Shown here: positions 43,422-51,194 of the stretch, piece by piece | How positions within the stretch are numbered: the stretch's first letter is position 1 | Layout: every line of letters begins with the position of its first letter | From: Thermosyntropha sp. | Lineage (GTDB): Bacteria; Bacillota; Syntrophomonadia; Syntrophomonadales; Syntrophomonadaceae | Assembly (NCBI RefSeq): GCF_017656155.1 | Contig: NZ_JACDOH010000002.1 | Location: 62,001-126,000, forward strand | Direction of reading: 5' to 3' | DNA length: 64,000 bases | Translations under genes and position numbers: made by a program | Notes under the pieces: model-generated | The model's database searches: none | What the model was told of the DNA's origin: nothing | The model's input: the letters and a program-made list of their open reading frames with translations, nothing else

Positions 43422-44765
43422 ATGCTGGCTGAAAGACTTAATTTATCCGCATCTGAAGCTGAAGTAATAAGTTTTGTGGGTGGAGGAGGGAAAACCTCCT
43501 CTATTTTTAAATTAGCTCATGAATTTAAAACTCAGAATAAAAAGGTTCTTGTTGCTCCTACCACTAAAATATTTTTTCCCCGTAAAGAAGATTTTGATCA
43601 AATTATCATTACAGGTAATAAATCAACGGGGATTTTTTCTGCCGAACCGGGAAGCGTAACTGTCTTAGGACAGGAAGTTGGACCCCAGAATAAAATCTCA
43701 GGGGTAGAAGCTGATTTTATTGAACAGATTTTTGCTGCCGGTTTGTTTGATTGTATATTAGTTGAAGCAGATGGGGCAAAGCAAAAATCTATAAAAACCC
43801 CTGCAATTCATGAACCAGTCATTCCCGTCTGTACAACCAAAACTGTCGGGATGATTGGTTTAAGCTGTTTAGGGCAAACTATTGAAAATGTCGCTTTCCG
43901 TTCTGAATTATTTGCCAAGCTGACTAAAAGCAAGCTTTCTGATTTAATTGATGTTCCAAAAATTTACAAGTTGATAGTAGATGAAGAAGGACTTTTAAAA
44001 AATGCTCCAGGTTCATCAGAAAAACATCTTTTTTTAAATCAGGTAGAAGATGAAAAAACCAAAGAAGCTGCTTTTGAACTTATCTATATGCTTTTAGAAA
44101 ATAAATTTAAGCTCGATAGTTTTATTATCGGCAGTCTAAAAGATAATGTTTTTTTCTTTCCCCCGTATCGGAGAAATATAGCCGGAATTATTATGGCTTC
44201 AGGATTTTCTAGACGCATGGGACAGGATAAGCTGCTTTTAAAATTGAGTGATGGTATGCCTTTAGTTGAAAAAGTAATTAAGGCAGCATCGGAATCTGAT
44301 CTAAATGAAATTATTTTAGTATATCGTGAACCGAAAGTTGAGAAAATAGGAAAGAAATATGGCATAAAAACTGTTTACAACCAACATGCCGCGGACGGAC
44401 AAAGTGCAGCAGTAAAATTAGGAGTTGAAATGGCTGAAAAATTCGCTGATGGCTATATGTTTTTAGCAGGAGATCAGCCTTTTATAAACGCACAACTTAT
44501 AAATAAATTGCTTTGTATTTTTAAAAATACTACTTATCCGATACTTGTTCCTTTATATGATGGTATAATGGGAACTCCAACTGTTTTTACTTCCGGTTTT
44601 AGAAACGAGCTTCTGAAAATCACCGGTGATGAAGGGGCAAGAAGTATTATAAGGAATAATCCTCAGGAGGTAAAAAAAGTAAATATACCGGAAAGCTTTC
44701 GGGGAATAGATATAGATACCCCTGAGCAGCTGAACTTTTGGTTCAGACATGATTTGAATTTTTAA
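43422..44765 (+). CDS. YqeC-MocA fusion: selenium cofactor protein plus Mo-cofactor nucleotidyltransferase
   Basis: 447 residues. The N-terminal part (1 to about 240) is YqeC, a P-loop protein of selenium-dependent molybdenum hydroxylase systems (FVGGGGKTSS, residues 18-27; LVEADGAKQKSIK). From about residue 253 a MobA/MocA-like nucleotidyltransferase follows (AGIIMASGFSRRMGQDKLLL, LAGDQPFI, GTPTVF, DIDTPEQ) that would add CMP to molybdopterin. ATG 43422 is 1 nt after the previous stop; upstream in-frame codons lie inside the previous gene. Such fusions save one gene compared with separate yqeC and mocA. Confidence 0.85.
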   Translation: MLAERLNLSASEAEVISFVGGGGKTSSIFKLAHEFKTQNKKVLVAPTTKIFFPRKEDFDQIIITGNKSTGIFSAEPGSVTVLGQEVGPQNKISGVEADFIEQIFAAGLFDCILVEADGAKQKSIKTPAIHEPVIPVCTTKTVGMIGLSCLGQTIENVAFRSELFAKLTKSKLSDLIDVPKIYKLIVDEEGLLKNAPGSSEKHLFLNQVEDEKTKEAAFELIYMLLENKFKLDSFIIGSLKDNVFFFPPYRRNIAGIIMASGFSRRMGQDKLLLKLSDGMPLVEKVIKAASESDLNEIILVYREPKVEKIGKKYGIKTVYNQHAADGQSAAVKLGVEMAEKFADGYMFLAGDQPFINAQLINKLLCIFKNTTYPILVPLYDGIMGTPTVFTSGFRNELLKITGDEGARSIIRNNPQEVKKVNIPESFRGIDIDTPEQLNFWFRHDLNF

Positions 44766-44775
44766 CAGGTAGGAG

Positions 44776-45594
44776 ATGAAACCATTGTTAGTTATACCTA
44801 ATAAAACAGTAGTGATAAGAGGAGCAGGAGATTTAGCATCAGGCATAGCTCACAGGCTCCATAGAGCAGGTTTTAAAGTACTGATGCTGGAAGTGGAAAA
44901 GCCGCTGGTTATAAGAAGAAAAGTGGCCTTTGCCACAGCTGTTTTAGAAAACGAGGCAGTGGTGGAAGGAGTTAAAGCTGTAAAGGTGGAGACAATTGAA
45001 GAAATATATGAAGCTTTTAAAGCGGGATATATTCCGGTATTGATTGATCCGGAAGCTAAAGTGTTGACTTCTGTCAAACCAGGAATTTTAGTTGATGCTA
45101 TTATTGCCAAAAAAAATATGGGAACCCATAGAGAAATGGCACCTATAACTATAGGTGTCGGTCCAGGTTTCAATGCCGGAGTTGATGTAGATGCAGTAAT
45201 TGAAACTAAAAGAGGGCATTATCTTGGAAAATTAATATTCAGCGGGTGTGCGGAAAAAGACACAGGAATTCCCGGTGAAGTAATGGGATATACTGAGGAA
45301 AGGGTTTTGCGTTCTCCGGCTGATGGCAATATACATAATTTACTGGATATAGGAGCGGAGATCAAAAAAGGGCAAATAATAAGTTATGTAGGTAAAGAAG
45401 CGGTGAAAGCCACAATTGATGGAGTTTTACGCGGACTTATAACAGACGGAATGTACGTAACGAAAGGTTTAAAAATAGGAGATATTGACCCACGGGGAGT
45501 TAAAGAATATTGTTGGACTATTTCAGAGAAGGCTCGGGCAATCGGGGGAAGCGTACTTGAGGCTATTCTATATTTACGTCATAGACTTAATTAA
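44776..45594 (+). CDS. yqeB: Selenium-dependent molybdenum hydroxylase protein YqeB
   Basis: A 272-residue protein of the YqeB/EF2563 family, which co-occurs with SelD where selenium is used as labile cofactor of molybdenum hydroxylases. Seen: VVIRGAGDLASGIAHRLHRAGF (dinucleotide-like), VDAIIAKKN, GVGPGFNAGVDVDAVIET and RGHYLGKL. The exact reaction is unknown. It is the best marker that the hydroxylase here carries selenium. ATG 44776 follows GTAGGAG. Confidence 0.9.
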   Translation: MKPLLVIPNKTVVIRGAGDLASGIAHRLHRAGFKVLMLEVEKPLVIRRKVAFATAVLENEAVVEGVKAVKVETIEEIYEAFKAGYIPVLIDPEAKVLTSVKPGILVDAIIAKKNMGTHREMAPITIGVGPGFNAGVDVDAVIETKRGHYLGKLIFSGCAEKDTGIPGEVMGYTEERVLRSPADGNIHNLLDIGAEIKKGQIISYVGKEAVKATIDGVLRGLITDGMYVTKGLKIGDIDPRGVKEYCWTISEKARAIGGSVLEAILYLRHRLN

Positions 45595-45611
45595 AATCAG
45601 AGGGTGATAAT

Positions 45612-46430
45612 GTGGAAAAGATGATTTTAGAAACAATTACTGAACATATTGAGAATGGTCACAAAATAGCATTAGCTGTTGTAACAAAGGTTTGGGGGTC
45701 AAGTCCTGCCCCTGAAGGTGCTATGATGACAGTTACCCCTGATGGTTTAATTACCGGCACCGTAGGGGGAGGAAGCTTGGAAGCATCTGTAATAGAAAAA
45801 GCTAAAACCTGTCTTAAAGAGGGGAAAAATGGGAGTTTTACATTTGAATTTACCAATAAAGAGGCTGAAGAAAGCCTTAATATGATATGTGGTGGTAAGG
45901 CAGAAGTATTTATCCGCATTTTTATTCCCAAGCCTAAGCTTTTGATAGCCGGAGGAGGACATGTTGCCTATGAACTTTATAAACTGGGCAAGTTTCTCGA
46001 TTTTCACACCGTTATTTTTGAAGATCGCCCTGAGTTTGGAAATAAAGACAGATTTCCGGAAGCGGACGAGATAAAAGTGGGTGACATCAGAGCTAATCTG
46101 GAAAACTACCCAATAGATGAAAACTGCTATATTGTGATTGTTACCCGCGGACATGCCAGTGATGAAGAGGCTTTAAAAGCAGTTATAAATACTAAAGCTG
46201 GCTATATTGGAATGATAGGCAGCAGGAAAAAGGTAGCTTTGACTAAAGAAAAAATAATTTCTTCAGAGAAAGTCAGCGAAGATGTATGGCAAAAAGTATA
46301 TGCCCCGGTTGGGCTTAATTTAGGTGGAGATACGCCGGCTGAGATTGCTTTAAGCATAATGGCAGAAATCCTTTTGATTAAAAACAAGGGGAAATTGGAA
46401 CATTTAAAAAGTATTATAATAAGGAGGTGA
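45612..46430 (+). CDS. XdhC/CoxI family maturation factor
   Basis: A 272-residue chaperone that binds Mo cofactor, helps sulfuration (here possibly selenation) and delivers it to the apoenzyme. N-terminal XdhC_CoxI domain (VTKVWGSSPAPEGAMM, GTVGGGSLEA, CGGKAEVF) and a C-terminal Rossmann part (LLIAGGGHVAYEL, VTRGHASDEEAL, GMIGSRKK, GLNLGGDTPAEIALSI). GTG 45612 follows AGAGGGTG. The stop codon lies within the ribosome site of the next small gene. Confidence 0.92.
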   Translation: MEKMILETITEHIENGHKIALAVVTKVWGSSPAPEGAMMTVTPDGLITGTVGGGSLEASVIEKAKTCLKEGKNGSFTFEFTNKEAEESLNMICGGKAEVFIRIFIPKPKLLIAGGGHVAYELYKLGKFLDFHTVIFEDRPEFGNKDRFPEADEIKVGDIRANLENYPIDENCYIVIVTRGHASDEEALKAVINTKAGYIGMIGSRKKVALTKEKIISSEKVSEDVWQKVYAPVGLNLGGDTPAEIALSIMAEILLIKNKGKLEHLKSIIIRR

Positions 46431-46436
46431 AATAAA

Positions 46437-46619
46437 TTGGCAAAAAAACATATATTTTGCAGCACAGCAGAACAGGCTATTGATTTGGAGCATGATCAAA
46501 ATGCTGAAGAAGCAGTTATACACTACCGTCCTTGTGAAAATGTAGTAGAAACAAAAAGGGTAAAAAGACAGGAGTTGGAAAATATTATATTTCAAGCTTT
46601 AAAAGATAAATACTTTTAA
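46437..46619 (+). CDS. 60-residue orphan protein at the end of the hydroxylase operon
   Basis: An uncharacterised 60-residue protein (starts MAKKHIFCSTAEQAIDLEHD, ends ALKDKYF). It has two cysteines and two histidines but no clear motif. It is credible because GGAGGTG (46422-46428) overlaps the xdhC stop, giving translational coupling with TTG 46437, and the codons continue the operon. Possibly a small accessory or regulatory factor of the Se-Mo enzyme; no function known. Confidence 0.6.
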   Translation: MAKKHIFCSTAEQAIDLEHDQNAEEAVIHYRPCENVVETKRVKRQELENIIFQALKDKYF

Positions 46620-46640
46620 TTATTTAATTTAATTATTTAA
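46615..46640. repeat. Perfect 13-bp tandem repeat
   Basis: TTTAATTATTTAA occurs twice head to tail (46615-46627, 46628-46640), beginning at the stop of the 60-residue gene. It is AT-only and possibly a slippage product. No role proposed. Confidence 0.6.
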
Positions 46641-46705
46641 GTTTAGTTGCTTTCCTGCTGCTCTTGTTTCATTTGTTTATTTTGGAGGAGAAGGAGGATG
46701 ATATT

Positions 46706-48691
46706 TTGCAAAATCAAAATATTTTTGTAAAAATAATTGTTTTACTTATTATAGCTTCAGTTATTCCATTATTGATTTTAAGTTCTGTCTCAGTTTTGCA
46801 AACTAAAAAGATAAGTCAAAACCAGACCGAAACGCTTTTACAGAGCAAAACATCTAATCAGGGTAAAATATTTTGGAATTATTTGGATGGTTATATAGAA
46901 TTGGTGGATTTTCTTTCTAGCGATGGTAATGTAGTAGGATGTTATCAGAATAAATTTGATGAAGATGTATGGATGATGAAAGTCTTTGAAAATGTTAAGA
47001 ATAACTATGAAGAGTGTGAAAGTGTCCATATAGGACTTAAAGACGGCCGTTTTTATTCAGTACCTAAGATGCTTGAAGAAAACTTTGATCCTCGAGAGCA
47101 AACTTGGTATAAGCTGGCTATGGAAAAACCGGGTGAAGTGGTATTAACCGAGCCCTATCATGACGCGAATACAGGCAAAATGATTTTAACCTTAGCCAAA
47201 ACAGTTCAGGACACAGAAGGTTATACAGGAGCAGTTGCAGTAGATATTTCAGTAGATGCCTTAAAAAACCAGGTTTTTGAACAAAATAACCAAAACTTCT
47301 ATACTTCCCTTTTGAACAAAGAAGGAAAAATTCTATTACATAGCGATAATAAAAAAATAAATCAGAGTGTAGCAGATGAACCATGGTTTAAAAAAATGCA
47401 AAAGGATAACAAAACAGAAGGAATTTTTACCTTTGAAGATCAAGGCAAAAGATGGGTAGCAACCTATGCAGTTTTAACAAATGGATGGATTTTAACCAAT
47501 GCGACCCCGGAAGAGATTGCTTATCAATCTGCTAATAAATTGCAAAGACTGCTTATAATTATTTCTCTCCTGGCGGTTGTTTTCAGCCTTTTTATAGGCA
47601 TTATGGTAGGAAGAAACTACTTTGTCCGACCGCTTAATATAATAAAAGAAGCGGTAGAAAAACTCGGCCAGGGCGATTTAACTGTTTCTGCTTCCTGGGA
47701 TACAGATGATGAAATAGGGCTTATGGCCAGAAGCCTTAATAATACTATTTCTGATTTAAAAATGATTGTGGATAGTATAAGCTCGTCGGCAACAGAAGTT
47801 GAAAATGAGTCGGAACAGGTTATGAGCATGGCTGAGGAAACCAGTGCTATGGTAGAAGAGTTGACAGCTCAGGCTGATGAGGTAAATACTAATGTTCAAA
47901 ATGCTTCAGGCTCTATACAGCAGATAACTGAAGGAATTGAAAATCTGGCAGCTAATGCGGAACAAGTTTCAGCATCTGCTCAGGAACTCGCAGAAAGAGC
48001 AGAGGCGGTAACTCTTGAAGCCGGGCAGAGCCGTGAAGCAGTAGAAAAAATAGTAGAAGTTATTGCTCAAACCAGCCATAAGGCAAGCTTTACTGAAAAC
48101 AAAGTGGCTGATTTGGCCAGCAGTGCCCGAAATATAAGTGAAATATTAGAGCTTATAAATTCAGTAGCTGAACAAACTAACCTTTTAGCATTGAATGCTG
48201 CAATTGAAGCTGCCAGGGCAGGAGAAGCCGGACGCGGCTTTGCGGTGGTGGCTGATGAAATCCGTAAATTGGCGGAGGAAAGCAAACAGGCGACAGATAA
48301 AATTGCCGGTATTTTAGAAGATATTAAGGCTGGAGCTGAAGACGCCAATGCTGCAACTATAGAAACGGTTAGAATAATAGATCAGGCCAGCGATCAGTCG
48401 GAAATTGTCAAGGAAAGCCTACTCAAAATCCTGCAGGATATCAGCGGTATTGCGGCTATGGTAGAAAATTTAAGTGCCGGGGCAGAACAGCAGAGTGCAG
48501 CTACCCAACAGATGAACGGAGCGATGGACAGCGCTATGAATTCAATAAGTGAGATTGCTTATCAGATAGATGAAATGGCATCTGCGATAAGACACTTGGC
48601 AGAAAACAGTCAGGGAATGAGTTCAACCAGCGAAGGACTGTCTAAGGTTGCCGAAAAACTTATTAGGCAAATAGAAAAATTTAAACATTAA
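46706..48691 (+). CDS. Methyl-accepting chemotaxis protein with Cache-type sensor
   Basis: A 661-residue chemoreceptor. TM1 (about 6-28), an extracellular Cache-like domain to about 270 ([24 protein letters not shown]), TM2 ([19 protein letters not shown]), HAMP, then the cytoplasmic signalling domain with tip [23 protein letters not shown] and long coiled coils. TTG 46706 is preceded by GGAGAAGGAGG; earlier in-frame codons overlap that site. Ligand unknown; proximity to the hydroxylase operon suggests, but does not show, sensing of its substrate. Confidence 0.92.
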   Translation: MQNQNIFVKIIVLLIIASVIPLLILSSVSVLQTKKISQNQTETLLQSKTSNQGKIFWNYLDGYIELVDFLSSDGNVVGCYQNKFDEDVWMMKVFENVKNNYEECESVHIGLKDGRFYSVPKMLEENFDPREQTWYKLAMEKPGEVVLTEPYHDANTGKMILTLAKTVQDTEGYTGAVAVDISVDALKNQVFEQNNQNFYTSLLNKEGKILLHSDNKKINQSVADEPWFKKMQKDNKTEGIFTFEDQGKRWVATYAVLTNGWILTNATPEEIAYQSANKLQRLLIIISLLAVVFSLFIGIMVGRNYFVRPLNIIKEAVEKLGQGDLTVSASWDTDDEIGLMARSLNNTISDLKMIVDSISSSATEVENESEQVMSMAEETSAMVEELTAQADEVNTNVQNASGSIQQITEGIENLAANAEQVSASAQELAERAEAVTLEAGQSREAVEKIVEVIAQTSHKASFTENKVADLASSARNISEILELINSVAEQTNLLALNAAIEAARAGEAGRGFAVVADEIRKLAEESKQATDKIAGILEDIKAGAEDANAATIETVRIIDQASDQSEIVKESLLKILQDISGIAAMVENLSAGAEQQSAATQQMNGAMDSAMNSISEIAYQIDEMASAIRHLAENSQGMSSTSEGLSKVAEKLIRQIEKFKH

Positions 48692-48707
48692 TAAACTAAT
48701 GTAATAG

Positions 48708-48752
48708 AGGGATAAAACATCTATAATGAAATGTTTTATCCCTTAATTTTTT
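48708..48752 (+). terminator. Terminator after the chemoreceptor gene
   Basis: AGGGATAAAACAT (48708-48720) pairs with ATGTTTTATCCCT (48731-48743) around a 10-nt loop, followed by a T-run. Confidence 0.9.
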
Positions 48753-48767
48753 GCTTGACCTTAAATC

Positions 48768-48788
48768 ATTTATGTTATAAACATAAAT
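48768..48788 (+). promoter_or_regulatory. Palindromic operator in the crotonase promoter
   Basis: A 21-bp perfect dyad, arms ATTTATGTT (48768-48776) and AACATAAAT (48780-48788). It covers the probable -10 of a promoter whose -35 is TTGACC at 48755-48760. The start codon is 27 nt further. A repressor should bind here. Confidence 0.55.
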
Positions 48789-48815
48789 AAATGAAAGTAT
48801 CAGGGGGGATGTTAT

Positions 48816-49598
48816 ATGTCGAAAGTTACGGTGGAGAGGGATGGACATGTTCTGCTTATAGGCATGAACCGCCCGGAAAAAAGGAATGCTTTAGATGTTG
48901 AGATGTATCTGGAGCTAGCAGCTGCTTATGGCAAATTACACCGAGATCCTGAGCTGCGCTGTGGTCTCATTTTTGCCCATGGGGAGCATTTTACTGCAGG
49001 GTTAGACTTGGTTCAGTGGGCTCCAATATTCAGTGAAGGCAAAATGCCTGATCTAGATGATGATTTAATTGATCCTTTCGGTCTTGATGAAGACAAAAGA
49101 TTGAGCAAGCCCCTGGTAATGGCGGTCCAGGGGATATGTTATACGATAGGGTTTGAAATGCTGCTTAATACTGATGTGCGCATAGCAGCCTCCAATACCC
49201 GTTTAGCTCAAATTGAAGTAAAAAGAGGGATTTATCCGGTAGGAGGAGCAACAGTCCGATTATTCCAGGAAATCGGCTGGGCTAATGCTATGCGCTATCT
49301 GCTTACCGGGGATGAAATAACTGCAGATGAAGCATACCGATTAGGATTGGTGCAGGAAGTAACTGAAGTTGGAAAACAGTTTGACCGTGCTTTGGAAATA
49401 GCTCATCGCATATCTAAACAGGCACCGCTGGGGGTGCAGGCAGTCTTGCGCTCGGCACGTATTGCACAGGTATATGGAAACAAAGCAGCTTTAGAAAGAT
49501 TGTTTCCGGATATAGGTCCTATAATGAAAAGTGAAGATGCTCAGGAAGGTATTAAGGCATTTATTGAAAGAAGAGAGGCAGTTTTTAAAGGCAGATAA
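48816..49598 (+). CDS. Crotonase/enoyl-CoA hydratase family protein
   Basis: A 260-residue crotonase-fold protein. Seen: NRPEKRNALD, the oxyanion-hole region HFTAGLDLVQW, GICYTIGFEMLLNTDVRIAA and IEVKRGIYPVGGATVRL with one active-site Glu candidate; the second is less clear, so the reaction (hydratase or other acyl-CoA transformation) is open. ATG 48816 follows GGGGGG. It is a single gene with a palindromic operator at its -10. Confidence 0.88.
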   Translation: MSKVTVERDGHVLLIGMNRPEKRNALDVEMYLELAAAYGKLHRDPELRCGLIFAHGEHFTAGLDLVQWAPIFSEGKMPDLDDDLIDPFGLDEDKRLSKPLVMAVQGICYTIGFEMLLNTDVRIAASNTRLAQIEVKRGIYPVGGATVRLFQEIGWANAMRYLLTGDEITADEAYRLGLVQEVTEVGKQFDRALEIAHRISKQAPLGVQAVLRSARIAQVYGNKAALERLFPDIGPIMKSEDAQEGIKAFIERREAVFKGR

Positions 49599-49634
49599 TA
49601 CACATTTTAATGGTATGAGCATATAATAATTATA

Positions 49635-49680
49635 CTTCGGCAATAATAAATGTGAATAATTTTATTATTGCCGAAGGAGG
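49635..49680 (+). promoter_or_regulatory. 16-bp hairpin touching the DUF1540 ribosome binding site
   Basis: CTTCGGCAATAATAAA (49635-49650) and TTTATTATTGCCGAAG (49661-49676) form a perfect 16-bp stem with a 10-nt loop. Its 3' arm ends on the first G of the GGAGG (49676-49680) of the next gene. No T-run follows, so it is not a plain terminator in this direction. It may control translation or mRNA stability. Confidence 0.6.
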
Positions 49681-49688
49681 AAAATTAT

Positions 49689-49892
49689 ATGTCTAGAGTT
49701 ATAAAATGCCTGTGTGAAGAATGTTTTTATAATAATGAACATAATTGCAGTGCCGATGCAATTGAAATCCATTCCTCAGGAGATTTACGTGTAAAAAGTG
49801 CAACTGGAACTATGTGCAAGACTTTTAAGCCTAGAAACGATGATAACAAAGAAAAAACCGGGGATATGGTAGACATCTATAATTCACTGTAA
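49689..49892 (+). CDS. DUF1540 cysteine-rich protein
   Basis: A 67-residue protein with the DUF1540 pattern: Cys pairs KCLCEECFYN, then NCSADAIEIH and late MCKTF. Five cysteines suggest metal binding. Common in clostridia; function unknown. ATG 49689 follows GGAGG that lies against the foot of a 16-bp hairpin. Confidence 0.8.
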   Translation: MSRVIKCLCEECFYNNEHNCSADAIEIHSSGDLRVKSATGTMCKTFKPRNDDNKEKTGDMVDIYNSL

Positions 49893-49912
49893 AATGTTGG
49901 TTTATATAATTC

Positions 49913-49941
49913 TTGACAAATATACAGTTTATATATTATCC
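49913..49941 (+). promoter_or_regulatory. Promoter of the riboswitch/CDF transcript
   Basis: TTGACA (49913-49918) with an AT-rich -10 region (TATTAT, 49934-49939, 15-nt spacing; or TTATCC, 49936-49941, 17-nt). It lies just upstream of the structured leader. Confidence 0.5.
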
Positions 49942-49965
49942 TGAATTTTAATAAAATATTTAACA

Positions 49966-50062
49966 CCAAATGGTCAGGCTTTACAAGCCGGGCCCTGAAT
50001 TTGGGCAGCGGGATTACCGTGGGACTGCAATACATATTAAGGTTCTGCGGTAATTTTTTAAT
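49966..50062 (+). ncRNA. Candidate NiCo (czcD-type) riboswitch with terminator
   Basis: The leader of the CDF exporter folds into three short hairpins: GGCTT/AAGCC (49977-49989), GCCC/GGGC (49992-50006) and CGG/CCG (50009-50019). It contains AGCCGGGC and GTGGGAC, which match segments of the NiCo aptamer as I remember it. A competing stem ATTACCG (50013-50019)/CGGTAAT (50048-50054) followed by a T-run is a terminator that would consume the third hairpin and GGGAC. Ligand binding should thus turn expression on. The outer P1 helix is not convincing by eye. Confidence 0.6.
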
Positions 50063-50093
50063 TTTTATAGGTGAACGGGGGGAGAAAACAAAA

Positions 50094-51047
50094 ATGAATT
50101 GGCTGGCTGTAAAATTTAATAATTTTTTATTAAAAAAACTATTAAATTTTACTTGTGATTTTTCAAAAATAGAAGATCCTGAAAAGAGAAAAGTCCTAGC
50201 TTATTTAGAGGCCTGGATAAGTATTATAGGTAACATTATTTTAGCAGTATTAAAATTTGGATTCGGTCTTCTTTTAAACAGTATAGCCCTTCTTGCTGAT
50301 GCAGTACATACCGCTTCAGATGTTTTAACTTCTTTAGTAGTTTTATTAGGTTTTAAACTTTCTTCATTACCTGCAGATGAAAAGCACCCGCATGGACATG
50401 GTAGGATCGAATTTATTGCTACTTTAATTATATCTTTGATGCTTATAGGGGTAGGTATTAAATTTGGGATAGAATCCTTTGGGAGGTTTAAAGCTGGAAC
50501 AGTTGTAGAAGGCAGTTATACCATAGCACTTTTTATGCTTATAGCAGGCTTATTAAAAGAGTTGATGTCGAGTATTTCTATCGATCTGGGTAAAAGGATA
50601 AATTCTTCGGCTTTAATTGCTGATGCCTGGCATCACCGAACGGATGCAGTTGCTTCTGTATTGGTAGCAGTGGCTATCTTAGCTTCAAAATACGGATATT
50701 ACAAAGTTGATGCAATTTTGGGTTTAGCTGTTTCGGTTTTGATTATATGGACAGGAATTGAAATATTCATGGATTCTTCTTCTAAAATAATTGGTGAGAG
50801 TAATGCAGATGATTTATTAAAAGTTTCTGATCTGGCATGTTCAGTAAAAGGAGTTGTAGCTGCTCATGATATTGATGTCCATAATTACGGAGCAACCAAA
50901 GCAATTTCACTGCATATTGAAGTAGAAAATAATCTATCCATGGAAATGGCTCATGATGTTGCTCACAAGGTGGAAGATTTGATAAATAAAAATATGTATG
51001 CCAAAACAACGGTGCATGTCGATAAATTCAGTGAAAATAGAGACTAA
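50094..51047 (+). CDS. Cation diffusion facilitator (metal efflux)
   Basis: A 317-residue CDF exporter that moves divalent metals out of the cell by proton antiport. About six membrane helices. Metal-site motifs ADAVHTASD (TM2) and ADAWHHRTDA (TM5) are present, and HPHGHGR follows TM3. A C-terminal cytoplasmic domain has the CDF dimer motif region. ATG 50094 with GGGGGGAG 11 nt upstream is used. The riboswitch suggests Ni/Co as substrate, though CDFs of this type also move Mn, Fe or Zn. Confidence 0.9.
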   Translation: MNWLAVKFNNFLLKKLLNFTCDFSKIEDPEKRKVLAYLEAWISIIGNIILAVLKFGFGLLLNSIALLADAVHTASDVLTSLVVLLGFKLSSLPADEKHPHGHGRIEFIATLIISLMLIGVGIKFGIESFGRFKAGTVVEGSYTIALFMLIAGLLKELMSSISIDLGKRINSSALIADAWHHRTDAVASVLVAVAILASKYGYYKVDAILGLAVSVLIIWTGIEIFMDSSSKIIGESNADDLLKVSDLACSVKGVVAAHDIDVHNYGATKAISLHIEVENNLSMEMAHDVAHKVEDLINKNMYAKTTVHVDKFSENRD

Positions 51048-51062
51048 ACACTATTCCAGATG

Positions 51063-51094
51063 CCCCGAAGGCTTTTTAGCCTCAGGGGTTTTTT
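51063..51094 (+). terminator. Terminator after the CDF gene
   Basis: CCCCGAAGGC and GCCTCAGGGG pair with a 2-nt internal mismatch, loop TTTTTA, followed by TTTTTT. Confidence 0.85.
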
Positions 51095-51194
51095 ATTTAA
51101 AAAAATAATTACTTTACTTTTCTAAAGATGCAAAAGTCAATATAATTAGACTTGTGTCGGAGCATTATTATAAAAACTAACAGGAGAAATGAAC

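Noticed and set aside
50001-50093. Longer N-terminus for the CDF protein
   Set aside because: These codons cover the riboswitch and terminator stem; the strong GGGGGGAG site points to ATG 50094.
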